This document shows positions 24,939 through 34,757 of a stretch of DNA of 64,000 bases, in pieces. Origin of the DNA: Colwellia sp. 75C3 (GTDB taxonomy: Bacteria > Pseudomonadota > Gammaproteobacteria > Enterobacterales > Alteromonadaceae); contig NZ_PJAU01000032.1 in NCBI RefSeq assembly GCF_002836255.1, forward strand, positions 548,128 to 612,127, read 5' to 3'. The translations under genes and the position numbers were made by a program. Each line of letters opens with the position of its first letter. Positions within the stretch are counted from its first letter, which is position 1. The notes beneath the pieces are model-generated. The model was given only the letters and a program-made list of their open reading frames with translations. It had not been told where the DNA came from and made no database searches.

Positions 24939-25958
24939 ATGACAATTAGAATTGCCATTAATGGCTTTGGCCGTATCGGTCGCAGCGTCGTTAGAGCGCT
25001 ATATGAAAGTGGCAAGACAGATTTATTCACCCTAGTTTCAATCAATGAGTTAGCACCTGCTTCTGGCATAGCGCATCTATTAAAATATGATAGTACTCAT
25101 GGCCGATTTCCTTTCAGTGTCAGCCAAAAAGAAGACCAATTAGTTATCAATGGCGATGAAATAGCGTTAACGCATATTGGCAACTTAAATAGCCTACCTT
25201 GGCAACAACAAAATATTGATATTGTACTTGATTGTACGGGTAAGTATGGCAATCGAGCTGATGGTTTAAGCCATATTAATCGAGGTGCTAAAAAAGTATT
25301 ATTCTCTCATCCTGGTAGTCAAGATATTGATGCAACCATCATTTATGGTATTAATCATCAGATATTAACCCCAGATGATCGTATTGTCTCAAATGGCTCT
25401 TGTACAACGAACTGTATAGTACCTGTGATCAAAGTAATCGATGAAGCATTCGACGTAGAAAGTGGTAGTATCACCACCATTCATTCATCAATGCATGACC
25501 AACAAGTCATTGATGCTTATCATAAAGATCTACGACTCTCTCGTGCTGCCAGTCAATCGATCATTCCAGTAGATACTAAACTTGCTGCGGGCATCGAGCG
25601 AATATTACCTAAATTTAAAGGCCGCTTTGAAGCGATTGCAGTACGTGTACCGACAATTAATGTTACCGCTATGGATTTAAGTCTGACTGTTAATAATGAT
25701 GTCAGCATTAGCGACATCAACCAAGCGATAAAAGATGCAACAAGCAACCATGACTTGTATGGCGTATTAGGGTATACCGAAGAGCCTTTGGTTTCGGTCG
25801 ATTTTAATCATGACCCTCACTCTTGTATCGTTGATGGTAACCAAACCCGTGTCAGCCATAAGCGCTTAATTAAAATGCTTGTTTGGTGTGACAATGAATG
25901 GGGCTTTGCCAACCGCATGTTAGATACTGCCATGGCAATGCATCAAGCTGAAAGTTAA
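24939..25958 (+). CDS. epd: D-erythrose-4-phosphate dehydrogenase
   Basis: 339 residues of the GAPDH superfamily. NAD binding is seen in [15 protein letters not shown] at the N-terminus; the catalytic cysteine is in SNGSCTTNC (about residue 155) and the catalytic histidine in [17 protein letters not shown]. Replacement of the GAPDH SYT-type segment by HSSMHDQQV, together with the position between tkt and pgk, points to Epd rather than glycolytic GapA. It oxidises erythrose-4-phosphate to 4-phosphoerythronate, the first step of the DXP-dependent pyridoxal phosphate pathway. It lies 123 bp after tkt. Confidence 0.92.
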   Translation: MTIRIAINGFGRIGRSVVRALYESGKTDLFTLVSINELAPASGIAHLLKYDSTHGRFPFSVSQKEDQLVINGDEIALTHIGNLNSLPWQQQNIDIVLDCTGKYGNRADGLSHINRGAKKVLFSHPGSQDIDATIIYGINHQILTPDDRIVSNGSCTTNCIVPVIKVIDEAFDVESGSITTIHSSMHDQQVIDAYHKDLRLSRAASQSIIPVDTKLAAGIERILPKFKGRFEAIAVRVPTINVTAMDLSLTVNNDVSISDINQAIKDATSNHDLYGVLGYTEEPLVSVDFNHDPHSCIVDGNQTRVSHKRLIKMLVWCDNEWGFANRMLDTAMAMHQAES

Positions 25959-26053
25959 AACACTTTAAAGACGAATATTTATTAAGAAATATTCTTAGTA
26001 GATATTTAATAATATTGCACATAATTCACCAACAGTGAAAACAGGAAATAATA

Positions 26054-27232
26054 ATGTCTATTATCAAAATGGCTGATCTAACATTAGCTAACCAGCGCGT
26101 GTTAATTCGTGAAGATTTAAATGTACCTGTAGCTGATGGTAAAATCACATCAGATGCCCGTCTACGCGCAGCATTACCTACTTTAAAGCTTGCCCTAGAA
26201 GCGGGTGCAAAAGTGATGGTTATGTCTCACTTAGGTCGCCCAACAGAAGGCCAACCAGAAGAAGAATTTTCACTTAAGCCTGTTACAGATTATTTAAGTG
26301 CTGCCTTAAACTACCCAGTTCGTTTAGTTACTGATTACCTAAATGGTGTTGAAGTTGCTGCTGGCGAATTAGTGGTATTTGAAAACATTCGTTTTAATGT
26401 TGGTGAAAAGAAAAATGACGACGGCTTAGCTAAAAAGTTAGCCGCTTTATGTGACGTTTTTGTTATGGATGCTTTCGGTACTGCTCATCGCGCTCATGCA
26501 AGTACGCATGGCGTAGCAAAATTTGCGACTACTGCTTGTGCTGGCCCATTACTCTCGGGTGAATTAGAAGCATTAGGTAAAGCTTTAGACAATCCAGCTA
26601 GACCACTTGTTGCTATTGTAGGTGGCTCAAAAGTATCGACTAAATTAACCGTATTAGACTCTTTAGCAGGTATTGTTGACCAGCTTGTAGTCGGTGGTGG
26701 TATTGCCAATACGTTTATTGCAGCTGATGGACATAATGTTGGAAAATCATTATTTGAAGCAGATTTAGTTGAAGAAGCTGCTCGTTTAACTAAACAAGCG
26801 CAAGCTAACAACGGCAATATCCCTGTTCCTACTGATGTTGTTGTCGCCACTGAATTCTCGCCGTCAGCGACAGCGACTTTAAAACAAGTAAATGAAGTTA
26901 ATGCTGACGAAATGATTTTTGACATTGGCCCTGAAACAGCAAAAGCATTAACTGAAATTATCGCTAACGCTGGCACCATCGTTTGGAATGGTCCAGTAGG
27001 CGTATTTGAATTTGATCAATTCGGTGAAGGCACTAAGGTCATCGCCCAAGCCATTGCTGATAGTTCAGCCTTCTCAATTGCTGGTGGTGGCGATACGTTA
27101 GCCGCTGTAGATAAGTATGATATTGCCGATAAAATATCTTACATCTCAACCGGCGGTGGTGCTTTCTTAGAGTTCTTAGAAGGTAAAGTATTACCTGCTG
27201 TAGAAATATTAGAGCAACGCGCTAAGGTATAA
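26054..27232 (+). CDS. pgk: Phosphoglycerate kinase
   Basis: 392 residues, full length. Substrate-binding motifs are at the N-terminus ([18 protein letters not shown]) and nucleotide-binding motifs in the C-terminal half ([39 protein letters not shown]). It transfers phosphate between 1,3-bisphosphoglycerate and ADP in glycolysis and gluconeogenesis. AGGAAA lies just before the ATG. It lies 95 bp after epd and is followed by a terminator. Confidence 0.97.
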   Translation: MSIIKMADLTLANQRVLIREDLNVPVADGKITSDARLRAALPTLKLALEAGAKVMVMSHLGRPTEGQPEEEFSLKPVTDYLSAALNYPVRLVTDYLNGVEVAAGELVVFENIRFNVGEKKNDDGLAKKLAALCDVFVMDAFGTAHRAHASTHGVAKFATTACAGPLLSGELEALGKALDNPARPLVAIVGGSKVSTKLTVLDSLAGIVDQLVVGGGIANTFIAADGHNVGKSLFEADLVEEAARLTKQAQANNGNIPVPTDVVVATEFSPSATATLKQVNEVNADEMIFDIGPETAKALTEIIANAGTIVWNGPVGVFEFDQFGEGTKVIAQAIADSSAFSIAGGGDTLAAVDKYDIADKISYISTGGGAFLEFLEGKVLPAVEILEQRAKV

Positions 27233-27272
27233 ATATACTTATGAGCCCTTAATGGCTAATAAGTAATAAAAT

Positions 27273-27307
27273 AAAAACGAGTGCCTTACCAAAGGTACTC
27301 GTTTTTT
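27273..27307 (+). terminator. Intrinsic terminator after pgk
   Basis: 15-bp stem with one mismatch (27273-27287 with 27292-27306), 4-nt loop, then T6. It separates tkt-epd-pgk from fba. Confidence 0.88.
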
Positions 27308-27655
27308 GTTATCTAAAATATCGAAAACTAAAGATATGTAACGTAAAAGAAAGAAAAACGAAACTCTAACCCTAATAAAACCATCAAAACGAAACAAAGT
27401 CGAAATATAAACGAAACTTCTTGCAAAGTTATTGTAGTAAACTTACAATCACAACCTCAAAAAACGTACTGATTCAGCCAGTAAAACACAATTATGTTGT
27501 AATATTCGCACAAAATTCAGTATTTATTTATATTTCTGTTTAAAAGACAACTTTAATCAAATTAACCTGTCAGATAAGGGTGCTATTTGCTATAATTTTG
27601 TAATCAAAATAAAAACTTTCACCCTCAGCAACAAAACTTATCTAGGAGTAAGTAA
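27308..27655 (+). promoter_or_regulatory. fba upstream region with an extended -10 promoter
   Basis: About 350 bp without a gene. TGC-TATAAT (TATAAT at 27591-27596) is an extended -10 element 60 bp before the fba ATG; the -35 position has only a weak match. The ribosome site is TAGGAG, 9 nt before the ATG. fba therefore appears to have its own promoter despite being adjacent to pgk. Confidence 0.6.
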
Positions 27656-28720
27656 ATGGCTTTAATTTCAATGCGCCAAATGCTCGATCATGCGGCAGAA
27701 TTTGAATACGGTATTCCAGCATTTAATGTAAATAACTTAGAGCAAGTACGTGCAATTATGCTTGCCGCTAGTGATACTGATAGCCCTGTCATCATGCAAG
27801 CTTCTGCTGGTGCCAGAAAATACGCCGGCGCACCTTTTTTACGTCATTTGATTTTAGCGGCGATTGAAGAGTTTCCACATATTCCAGTGGTTATGCATCA
27901 AGATCACGGTACTTCTCCTACGGTTTGTCAACGTTCAATCCAATTAGGTTTTTCATCAGTAATGATGGATGGCTCTTTAATGGATGACGGTAAAACACCA
28001 AGCAGTTATGAATACAATGTTGACGTAACTCGTCGCACTGTTGAAATGGCACACGCTTGTGGTGTTTCTGTTGAAGGCGAATTGGGTTGTTTAGGCTCTC
28101 TTGAAACCGGTATGGCTGGTGAAGAAGACGGTGTTGGTGCTGAAGGTATCTTAACAAAAGAGCAAATGTTAACAGACCCTGAAGAAGCTGCTGATTTTGT
28201 TAATAAAACCCAAGTAGATGCACTAGCTATTGCTTGTGGTACTTCTCACGGTGCTTATAAGTTTACTCGTCCACCTACTGGTGACATTTTAGCGATTGAC
28301 CGCATTAAAGCGATTCATCAACGTATTCCACAGACTCATTTAGTAATGCACGGCTCTTCATCTGTACCACAGGAATGGCTAGCGATTATTAACGAATTTG
28401 GCGGTAAAATCCCTGAAACATACGGTGTACCTGTTGAGCAAATTCAGCAAGGTATTAAACACGGTGTTCGTAAAATCAATATAGATACTGATTTACGTCT
28501 TGCTGCTACGGGTTCTATTCGTAAATTCTTAGCTGAAAACCCAAGTGAATTTGATCCGCGTAAATTTTTACAAGTATCAACTAATGCTATGTACGACATT
28601 TGTAAAGCACGTTATGAAGCATTTAACACTGTCGGTAATGCCAGTAAAATCAAACCTATAAGTCTTGATAATATGTTTGACCGTTACCAAAGTGGTCAGT
28701 TAAGAGCTATCATCAAGTAA
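27656..28720 (+). CDS. fba: Fructose-bisphosphate aldolase, class II
   Basis: 354 residues. Zinc and substrate residues are seen in [11 protein letters not shown] (His pair), [18 protein letters not shown] and [12 protein letters not shown]. The length and the [12 protein letters not shown] region match the longer class II aldolases often called the Calvin-cycle subtype. It cleaves or forms fructose-1,6-bisphosphate. It stands last in the tkt-epd-pgk-fba block with its own promoter and a TTCG-tetraloop terminator. Confidence 0.96.
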   Translation: MALISMRQMLDHAAEFEYGIPAFNVNNLEQVRAIMLAASDTDSPVIMQASAGARKYAGAPFLRHLILAAIEEFPHIPVVMHQDHGTSPTVCQRSIQLGFSSVMMDGSLMDDGKTPSSYEYNVDVTRRTVEMAHACGVSVEGELGCLGSLETGMAGEEDGVGAEGILTKEQMLTDPEEAADFVNKTQVDALAIACGTSHGAYKFTRPPTGDILAIDRIKAIHQRIPQTHLVMHGSSSVPQEWLAIINEFGGKIPETYGVPVEQIQQGIKHGVRKINIDTDLRLAATGSIRKFLAENPSEFDPRKFLQVSTNAMYDICKARYEAFNTVGNASKIKPISLDNMFDRYQSGQLRAIIK

Positions 28721-28757
28721 TATTATTGGTACAAAGCACTAACAAATATTATGAATG

Positions 28758-28780
28758 AAAAGGGCTTCGGCCCTTTTTTT
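28758..28780 (+). terminator. Intrinsic terminator after fba
   Basis: 8-bp stem AAAAGGGC/GCCCTTTT with a stable TTCG tetraloop, followed by T run to 28780. Confidence 0.92.
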
Positions 28781-28857
28781 ATGCTCGAAAAAAATAAAGT
28801 ACTTAGGTATAATCGACTAAAATAATAACCGTTCATTTATATTAAGTAATTTCCAAG

Positions 28858-29736
28858 ATGTTTTCTCGCTTTATCCTACTCCCTATTTTCGCACTTTATT
28901 GTGCTTTACCTGTTTTCTCTTATGCTCAAGATACTGAAAGCAATGCTGCTGATGCATCAGACATATTATTTAGTCTTGAAAAAGCTGATGAATCCAAGCA
29001 ACCCGTATCAGGCACCTTGTTTACCGCCTCAGCACAACTTGGTATTCTTTACTTAACAGGTAATACCCGTAGCGCCGATATTAAAACCGGTTTGGATCTA
29101 CGTTTTGAAAGAGGTCTTTGGCGTAGTTTCTTTGTTTTTGATTTGTTAGTAAAAAAGACAGAAATAGAGAAAGAAACTAGTACAGATGAAATTGACAAAA
29201 ATTTTGATACGACGGATCAAAAATGGAGCATTTCTTCGCAAACCAACTACACGCTGGATGCCGCTAAACAGAACTACGTCTATGGTAGTGTATTTTATGA
29301 AGAAAACCGTTTTTCTGGATTTGACTCTCAAGCTTCAATGTCAGGAGGATGGGGACGTCGTTGGTTTGAAAGTAAAGAAGCCAGTTTTGATGCTGATGTT
29401 GGTCCAGGTTTTAAAAGGGACGTTACCCAAGTGACTCCTGAAGAAATTGCAGCAGGCATGACAAGTAAAACGCAAGACACCCTAATTTTACAAGCACAAG
29501 CGCTTTATATTCGAAAAATTAATGAGCACATTGAGTTTAAACAATTGTTCGTGGTAAAACACGCCATTGAAGTTGGGCAAAATAGCATTTACAAAGCTGA
29601 AAGCTCAATCACCAGTAAATTAATTGATTCGCTGCAACTTAAGCTTAACTTTATTATCGATTACAATTCCAAAGTAGATGATGATAAAAACAATTTGAAT
29701 ACAGAAACCTCTGCGGTACTTATTTATAGTTTTTAG
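28858..29736 (+). CDS. DUF481 outer-membrane protein
   Basis: 292 residues. A signal peptide (about 1-23, cleaved after SYA) is followed by alternating beta strands characteristic of DUF481 (YdiY-like) proteins: ASAQLGILYLTGNTRSADIKTGLD near the front, GGWGRRWFE and VGPGFKRD in the middle, and a terminal phenylalanine (LIYSF). The family is predicted to form a small outer-membrane barrel, sometimes described as salt-induced. No operon partner is present. Its stop codon lies in a short run of TTTTAG hexamers (about 29731-29748). Confidence 0.85.
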   Translation: MFSRFILLPIFALYCALPVFSYAQDTESNAADASDILFSLEKADESKQPVSGTLFTASAQLGILYLTGNTRSADIKTGLDLRFERGLWRSFFVFDLLVKKTEIEKETSTDEIDKNFDTTDQKWSISSQTNYTLDAAKQNYVYGSVFYEENRFSGFDSQASMSGGWGRRWFESKEASFDADVGPGFKRDVTQVTPEEIAAGMTSKTQDTLILQAQALYIRKINEHIEFKQLFVVKHAIEVGQNSIYKAESSITSKLIDSLQLKLNFIIDYNSKVDDDKNNLNTETSAVLIYSF

Positions 29737-29999
29737 TTTTAGTTTTAGTTTGAATAAATAAAACCATAGCTATTAATGTTCCATAAACAAGCAATGCGAT
29801 ATTAATTAAAATATTCCCGATATCAGTACACTACAATCCTAATATTGGGATTCAGCTAAGACTTCACTTTTCTATTTAATGCTAATCACTTGTTATCTAT
29901 ATGAAAAAATTAGTGGCACAGAAGTAGCATTACACAAAGGAGATAGAGTTGATTAATAATTAACTCATTAATAGAACAAACCACAGTGAAGGGATTATT

Positions 30000-30188
30000 A
30001 TGAATTCAATTAAAGCACCTTTTAGCAAAATGGCACTAGCGTTATTACTTTCAGTAAGTGGCATGTTACTTAGCTTATCCGCTCTCGCCATTGCAACTGA
30101 CGGCGTTAAACATGAACGTCATACAATTGAAGTTAATGGTAAAGTTATCGAGATTAAAAATACTGCATTATTGGTGCAGAGACCATAA
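30000..30188 (+). CDS. Small exported peptide (62 residues), function unknown
   Basis: The ATG has AAGGG 7-11 nt upstream. The N-terminal half is a strong signal peptide or membrane helix (MALALLLSVSGMLLSLSALA, about 11-30). The mature part, about 30 residues, is ATDGVKHERHTIEVNG followed by KVIEIKNTALLVQRP. No family is recognised. It is isolated, with 263 bp on its left and 261 bp on its right, and a near-perfect palindrome downstream may end its transcript. Confidence 0.62.
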   Translation: MNSIKAPFSKMALALLLSVSGMLLSLSALAIATDGVKHERHTIEVNGKVIEIKNTALLVQRP

Positions 30189-30252
30189 TGAAATGTTATC
30201 TCATCACGAATACAGCGCTGAGAATTTATAAAAAACTCAACAAGTACGCGAG

Positions 30253-30287
30253 ATAAAGTATCTACTTAAATTAAGTAGATACTTTAT
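30253..30287. repeat. 35-bp palindrome (17-bp arms, 1-nt centre)
   Basis: ATAAAGTATCTACTTAA and its exact complement flank a single A. It is 65 bp after the small peptide gene. It lacks a T run, so it is either a weak terminator or a protein-binding site. Confidence 0.85.
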
Positions 30288-30449
30288 GCCGATCACATCA
30301 GAAAAGATCACTATTTTTAAACTTGAAAGTAATCCACCTCCTCTTACTTGCAACTAAAACATAAATCCTATCAATCACATTTGCTTGCCTTGCCCCTTTA
30401 ACCTAAAATATCGGCAATTATAATTATCTTCAATTAAAAAGGTATCTAC

Positions 30450-32129
30450 ATGGCTCAGCCGTTACCAGATAAATTCATCATGACGATGAATCGAGTTTCT
30501 AAAGTAGTTCCACCAAAACGCACTATTTTAAAAGACATTTCTCTTTCATTTTTCCCTGGCGTTAAAATAGGTGTTTTAGGCTTAAACGGTTCAGGTAAAT
30601 CTACCCTACTTCGCATTATGGCCGGTCTTGATACTGAATTTGAAGGTGAAGCTACCGCATTAGCTGGCACTAACATTGGTTATTTACCTCAAGAGCCAAT
30701 CCTTGACGAAACAAAGACGGTTAGAGAAATTGTTGAAGAAGGCGTTGCGACAGTTAAAAATGCGTTAGCACGTCTTGATCAAGTCTATAACGAGTATGCT
30801 GAAGAAGGTGCTGATTTTGATAAGCTAGCTAAAGAGCAAGGCGAGCTAGAAGATATTATCAATAGCAACGATGGTCATAATATTGATAACGTACTTGAGC
30901 GTGCTGCTGACGCTTTACGTTTACCTGAATGGGATCAAAAAATTGGCGTACTAAGTGGTGGTGAACGCCGTCGTGTTGCTCTTTGTCGCTTGTTACTCGA
31001 AAAACCAGATATGTTATTACTGGATGAACCAACCAACCATTTAGATGCAGAGTCTGTTGCTTGGTTAGAACGCTTCTTACATGACTATCCTGGCACTGTT
31101 GTTGCCATTACCCATGATAGATATTTCTTAGATAATGTTGCTGGTTGGATATTAGAACTTGATAGAGGACACGGTATCCCTTATGAAGGTAACTACTCTT
31201 CTTGGTTAGAGCAAAAAGATGCTCGTCTTGAACGTGAAGGTAAAACTGAAAGCGCATTGCAAAAAACCATCAAGCAAGAGCTTGAATGGGTTCGTTCAAA
31301 TCCAAAAGCGCGTCAATCAAAAAGCAAAGCTCGTATGGCACGTTTTGAAGAACTTAATAGTCAAGATCATCAAAAGCGTAATGAAACTAACGAACTTTAC
31401 ATTCCACCTGGACCACGTTTAGGCGATAAAGTTTTAGATGTTAATAACTTAACTAAATCGTTTGGCGATAGAGTACTTATTGATGATTTAAGTTTTAGCG
31501 TTCCTAAAGGAGCTATCGTTGGTATTATCGGGCCAAACGGCGCGGGTAAATCAACACTATTCAAAATGATGTCAGGTGCTGAAAAACCAGATTCTGGTAA
31601 TGTAGAACTTGGTGATACCGTTAAACTTGCCAGTGTTGATCAGTTCCGTGATGACATGGACAACACCAAAACAGTTTACCAAGAAATATCACAAGGCCAT
31701 GAAATTTTACAAATTGGTAATTTTGAAATTCCAAGTCGTGCTTACGTGAGTCGTTTTAACTTTAAAGGTAACGATCAGCAAAAGATCATTGGTGACTTAT
31801 CCGGTGGTGAGCGTAACCGTGTTCATTTAGCTAAGCTTGTTCAAACAGGCGGTAATGTATTACTACTTGATGAACCAACCAACGATTTAGATGTTGAAAC
31901 ATTACGTGCACTTGAAGAAGCGTTATTAGAGTTCCCTGGTTGTGCCATGGTTATTTCTCATGATCGCTGGTTCCTAGATCGTATCTCCACGCACATTCTA
32001 GATTACCGTGATGAAGGTAAAATCAATTTCTATGAAGGTAACTTTACTGAATATGAAGCTTGGTTGAAGAAAACATTAGGGCCTGCCGCAACGGAACCAC
32101 ACAGAATTAGATACAAAAAAATAGGTTAA
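30450..32129 (+). CDS. ettA: Energy-dependent translational throttle protein EttA (ABC-F ATPase)
   Basis: 559 residues with two ABC domains and no membrane region. Walker A motifs are GLNGSGKST (about 45) and GPNGAGKST (about 357). Signatures are LSGGERRRVALCR and LSGGERNRVHLAK, each followed by LLLDEPTN-H/D-LD. The interdomain linker is charged (KTIKQELEWVRSNPKARQSKSK), the P-site tRNA interaction motif of the ABC-F group, and the arm insert is short as in EttA. EttA binds the ribosomal E site and gates the first peptide bond according to ATP/ADP ratio. It is monocistronic, with a terminator 25 bp downstream. Confidence 0.95.
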   Translation: MAQPLPDKFIMTMNRVSKVVPPKRTILKDISLSFFPGVKIGVLGLNGSGKSTLLRIMAGLDTEFEGEATALAGTNIGYLPQEPILDETKTVREIVEEGVATVKNALARLDQVYNEYAEEGADFDKLAKEQGELEDIINSNDGHNIDNVLERAADALRLPEWDQKIGVLSGGERRRVALCRLLLEKPDMLLLDEPTNHLDAESVAWLERFLHDYPGTVVAITHDRYFLDNVAGWILELDRGHGIPYEGNYSSWLEQKDARLEREGKTESALQKTIKQELEWVRSNPKARQSKSKARMARFEELNSQDHQKRNETNELYIPPGPRLGDKVLDVNNLTKSFGDRVLIDDLSFSVPKGAIVGIIGPNGAGKSTLFKMMSGAEKPDSGNVELGDTVKLASVDQFRDDMDNTKTVYQEISQGHEILQIGNFEIPSRAYVSRFNFKGNDQQKIIGDLSGGERNRVHLAKLVQTGGNVLLLDEPTNDLDVETLRALEEALLEFPGCAMVISHDRWFLDRISTHILDYRDEGKINFYEGNFTEYEAWLKKTLGPAATEPHRIRYKKIG

Positions 32130-32154
32130 TAAACGTACCTATTCAAAGTCTATT

Positions 32155-32191
32155 AAAGCCAGTTAAAATTTTGATTTTAACTGGCTTTTTT
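32155..32191 (+). terminator. Intrinsic terminator after ettA
   Basis: Perfect 14-bp stem AAAGCCAGTTAAAA/TTTTAACTGGCTTT with a 6-nt loop and a T run. Confidence 0.92.
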
Positions 32192-32256
32192 GTGTTCAGT
32201 ATGTTTTTACTTTTGAATAAAATGGGGCTATGCTAAAGAGACACAACCGCAATATT

Positions 32257-32417
32257 TATACCAATCACATTAAGTTTGTGATCTTGTTGTGCATAGGAAA
32301 AATATATCAGGGCAAGGCGCTAGATTGAGCAATAGCTGGCTATTGGGATTAAGAGCAACGCTGACATGGTGTGTTTTAACCAGCACAAGTGGGCAATAAA
32401 TTAGTGGAATTGGTATT
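32257..32417 (+). mobile_element. MITE-like dispersed repeat, copy A
   Basis: About 160 bp bounded by ATACCAAT and GGAATTGGTAT ends. It aligns over its whole length with the reverse complement of 37068-37229, sharing for example GATCTTGTTGT, CAGGGCAAGGCGCT and CAATAGCTGGCTATTGGGATT. The central CAATAG-CTGG-CTATTG is itself a hairpin. It has no coding capacity, so it would need a transposase in trans. It lies between the ettA terminator and the PilZ gene. Confidence 0.82.
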
Positions 32418-32440
32418 ACTAGTCAGAATGGAACATAGAC

Positions 32441-32803
32441 ATGGACAATAGACGACAATTTACTCGCATTTTATTTTCAATAAGTGCAGAAATAGAAATT
32501 GAAGAACAAACATATCCGGTGTCTATCCATGATATATCACTTAATGGTGCCTTAGTTACCGCCATAGACAGTGAAATATCATTAAAAGGTAAACTCGGTA
32601 CTTTACATTTTGTACTGTCAGACAGAGAGTCAGAAGTGACCATGAACATTGCTGTTGTCCATGAAGAAAAGGACGAGACAGGCTTGCAATGTAATGCTAT
32701 TGATATAGACAGTGTTACCCATTTACGCCGCTTGGTTGAGCTCAACCTAGGAGATAGTGAACAGCTTAATAAAGAATTGAGCCAGTTATCACGCGTAAAC
32801 TAA
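32441..32803 (+). CDS. PilZ-domain protein
   Basis: 120 residues, a single PilZ domain. The c-di-GMP-binding residues are seen as DNRRQFTR at residues 2-9 (RxxxR type) and DISLNGAL at about 30 (D/NxSxxG). Such stand-alone PilZ proteins bind cyclic di-GMP and alter motility, surface polysaccharide or adhesion machinery. Neighbours give no hint of its target. The MITE-like repeat ends 24 bp upstream, so the promoter may lie inside the repeat. Confidence 0.88.
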   Translation: MDNRRQFTRILFSISAEIEIEEQTYPVSIHDISLNGALVTAIDSEISLKGKLGTLHFVLSDRESEVTMNIAVVHEEKDETGLQCNAIDIDSVTHLRRLVELNLGDSEQLNKELSQLSRVN

Positions 32804-32917
32804 AAATTAGTTAGTGCTTAAGATTATGTTTGCGTTACTATTTTAATTAATACTTAAATGAATGTTTAAGTTAATATAAATTTTCCACTTATTTACCCTG
32901 ACCTTTTAGGAGTCTTA

Positions 32918-33415
32918 ATGAATCATTTAGTTATCTCTTGTATTGGCCCTGATCAAACAGGCCTAGTCGACACCTTATCCAAAATAATTTCCAAGCATCA
33001 AGGCAATTGGCAAGTCAGTAGCTTGCATCATTTATCAGGTTTTTTCGCCGGCGTTATTGAAGTTGCAGTGGCAAGTGAAAAAAGCGAAAGCTTAATCAGT
33101 GAATTAAAAGCCATTAGTGGTTTGAGTTGCCAAATTGAAATGGCTGAGCCTAACTTACCTGATGTGGTGAGTAACTTAGTACTAGAAATTACCGCTAATG
33201 ATAGAGCGGGCATAGTACAAGAAGTTTCCTCTGTTATTCATCATCAAAGTGGTAACTTAATCAAACTGGTCAGTTCAAAGAATAGTGCGGCCCATACTGG
33301 CCAAGATATTTTTAAAGCGAAAGTTCAAATTGCTATTGATGATAAATCGGTTGATGACCTTATCAGCGCACTAGAACAAATAGCAGATGACTTGATGGTA
33401 GATATTTCCCGCTAG
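32918..33415 (+). CDS. GcvR-like protein with two ACT domains
   Basis: 165 residues in two ACT repeats: about 1-75, starting VISCIGPDQTGLVDTLSKII, and about 88-165, starting VLEITANDRAGIVQEVSSVI. The paired arrangement and length match GcvR, which with GcvA represses the glycine cleavage genes in response to glycine. Gammaproteobacteria have several GcvR-like paralogues and no gcvA is near, so the exact role is unproven. The ribosome site is TAGGAG, 9 nt from the ATG; a terminator follows. Confidence 0.82.
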   Translation: MNHLVISCIGPDQTGLVDTLSKIISKHQGNWQVSSLHHLSGFFAGVIEVAVASEKSESLISELKAISGLSCQIEMAEPNLPDVVSNLVLEITANDRAGIVQEVSSVIHHQSGNLIKLVSSKNSAAHTGQDIFKAKVQIAIDDKSVDDLISALEQIADDLMVDISR

Positions 33416-33502
33416 TATGACAACCCATACCTAAAAAGAGTGCGGTAAGCTAATGCCGTTCAGTTAAGCAAAAAAATAACTTGATACATTGACCAATGAG
33501 AT

Positions 33503-33535
33503 AAAAATCCGATGATATTTTTCATCGGATTTTTT
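33503..33535 (+). terminator. Intrinsic terminator
   Basis: Perfect 13-bp stem AAAAATCCGATGA/TCATCGGATTTTT with a 6-nt loop and T tail, 88 bp after the GcvR-like gene. Confidence 0.88.
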
Positions 33536-33721
33536 ATGCACGTTTCTCAAGTGCTAGGCTCCATCAATAACTTCAAACAGAATCAAGTTGAGAATCTTGT
33601 TAGCAAATGATTATATACCGTAAACTTAAAAATAAATGAACCTTGTTAATCGGATAAACGTCTTTAGTAGTAAGAAGCAATAATAAATTGGTTATTGGTT
33701 ATTTACTCTAGGAAACCATTA

Positions 33722-34264
33722 ATGTTACAAGCTGAAGAAGACTTATTGGTGATATCGGCACAAAGAGGGAACCATAAGGCTTTCAACTTATTGGTCTTGA
33801 CTTATCAAAAATCGTTATTGAGGTTTGCCTATAAGCTATGTCATGACCACGAACTGGCTAATGATGCGGTACAAGACTGCTGGATTAAAGTCAGTAAAAA
33901 CTTATATCAATTAAAAGACCCAAGGGTGTTCAAAAGCTGGCTCTATCGTACGCTGAAGTGGCGGGTAACTGACTTATTAAGAACCCAGCTTAGAGATAAA
34001 AATAAGTGTGATAATAGACTTAATAAAGATTTTACCGGTAATAATCAAGAAACTGATTTCGAACATACCTCGGATGTTAAAAGTGAACGAAGTAACGCGA
34101 TTAACCGCCTGCCAGCAATAGAAAAACAAATGATTCACCTTTTTTACTTAGACGAAATGAAGTTAGCTGAGATTAGTATTATTTTGGATATACCTGTAGG
34201 AACCGTTAAATCAAGACTCAATCGTGCTAGAAAACTACTGCAGCAGAAGTTTGATTTATCTTAA
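33722..34264 (+). CDS. ECF-type RNA polymerase sigma factor
   Basis: 180 residues from the ATG at 33722, preferred over a TTG nine codons upstream because AGGA lies just before it. Region 2 is seen at about 15-80 (FAYKLCHDHELANDAVQDCWIKV, FKSWLYRTLKWRVTDLLR) and region 4 at about 125-175 (LPAIEKQMIHLFYLDEMKLAEI, LDIPVGTVKSRLNRARKLL). It precedes a two-TM protein by 32 bp, a common pair in which the membrane protein modulates the sigma factor. The target regulon is not visible. Confidence 0.9.
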   Translation: MLQAEEDLLVISAQRGNHKAFNLLVLTYQKSLLRFAYKLCHDHELANDAVQDCWIKVSKNLYQLKDPRVFKSWLYRTLKWRVTDLLRTQLRDKNKCDNRLNKDFTGNNQETDFEHTSDVKSERSNAINRLPAIEKQMIHLFYLDEMKLAEISIILDIPVGTVKSRLNRARKLLQQKFDLS

Positions 34265-34296
34265 TTAAAAATGACGTATTGTAACGGAGTAGGATT

Positions 34297-34665
34297 ATGA
34301 AAATCGATGAAAAAATAAAAGCAGAGCTAGAAAACGAAGCCAATGAGATTGATAAATTAATGTTGAATGACCAAGGTTTAATCGCAATGGCAAAAGCCTC
34401 CTTTAAGGGAGGTATGGGTCGATGGATGATAATAATTAATATTGTAATCATTATCGTCAGCGCGGTGATGTTATGGACAGGTTATCAATTTTTTACCGCT
34501 GACAATATTGAAGGTTACACCTTTTGGGGGGTTTCTTTATTGTTGTCAGCCTACGCACAAATTGCTATGAAGCAGTGGGTGTGGATGGAAATGAATAGAA
34601 GTTCTTTAATGCGTGAAATTAAGCGAGTTGAGTTAGCGGTAGAGAGATTATCAGCAGGTATTTGA
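34297..34665 (+). CDS. Two-TM membrane protein paired with an ECF sigma (DUF6768-like)
   Basis: 122 residues. A charged N-terminal helix (about 1-40), two membrane helices (about 43-62 and 75-92), then a short amphipathic end with EMNRSSLMREIKRVELAVERL. The pattern fits the DUF6768 family, found next to ECF sigma genes. GGAG lies 8 nt before the ATG. Co-transcription with the sigma gene is likely. A regulatory role is inferred from position; no zinc anti-sigma motif is present. Confidence 0.75.
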   Translation: MKIDEKIKAELENEANEIDKLMLNDQGLIAMAKASFKGGMGRWMIIINIVIIIVSAVMLWTGYQFFTADNIEGYTFWGVSLLLSAYAQIAMKQWVWMEMNRSSLMREIKRVELAVERLSAGI

Positions 34666-34757
34666 GCTGGTAATACTTAAAATAAAAACACTGATAAAAA
34701 AAATGTTCATCAGTTATTAACTGCTGGACTTATTTTTATAGCATATTTGAGAGGGGC

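Noticed and set aside
27918..28157. 79-codon minus-strand frame within fba
   Set aside because: Antisense to a highly conserved enzyme; no independent signals.
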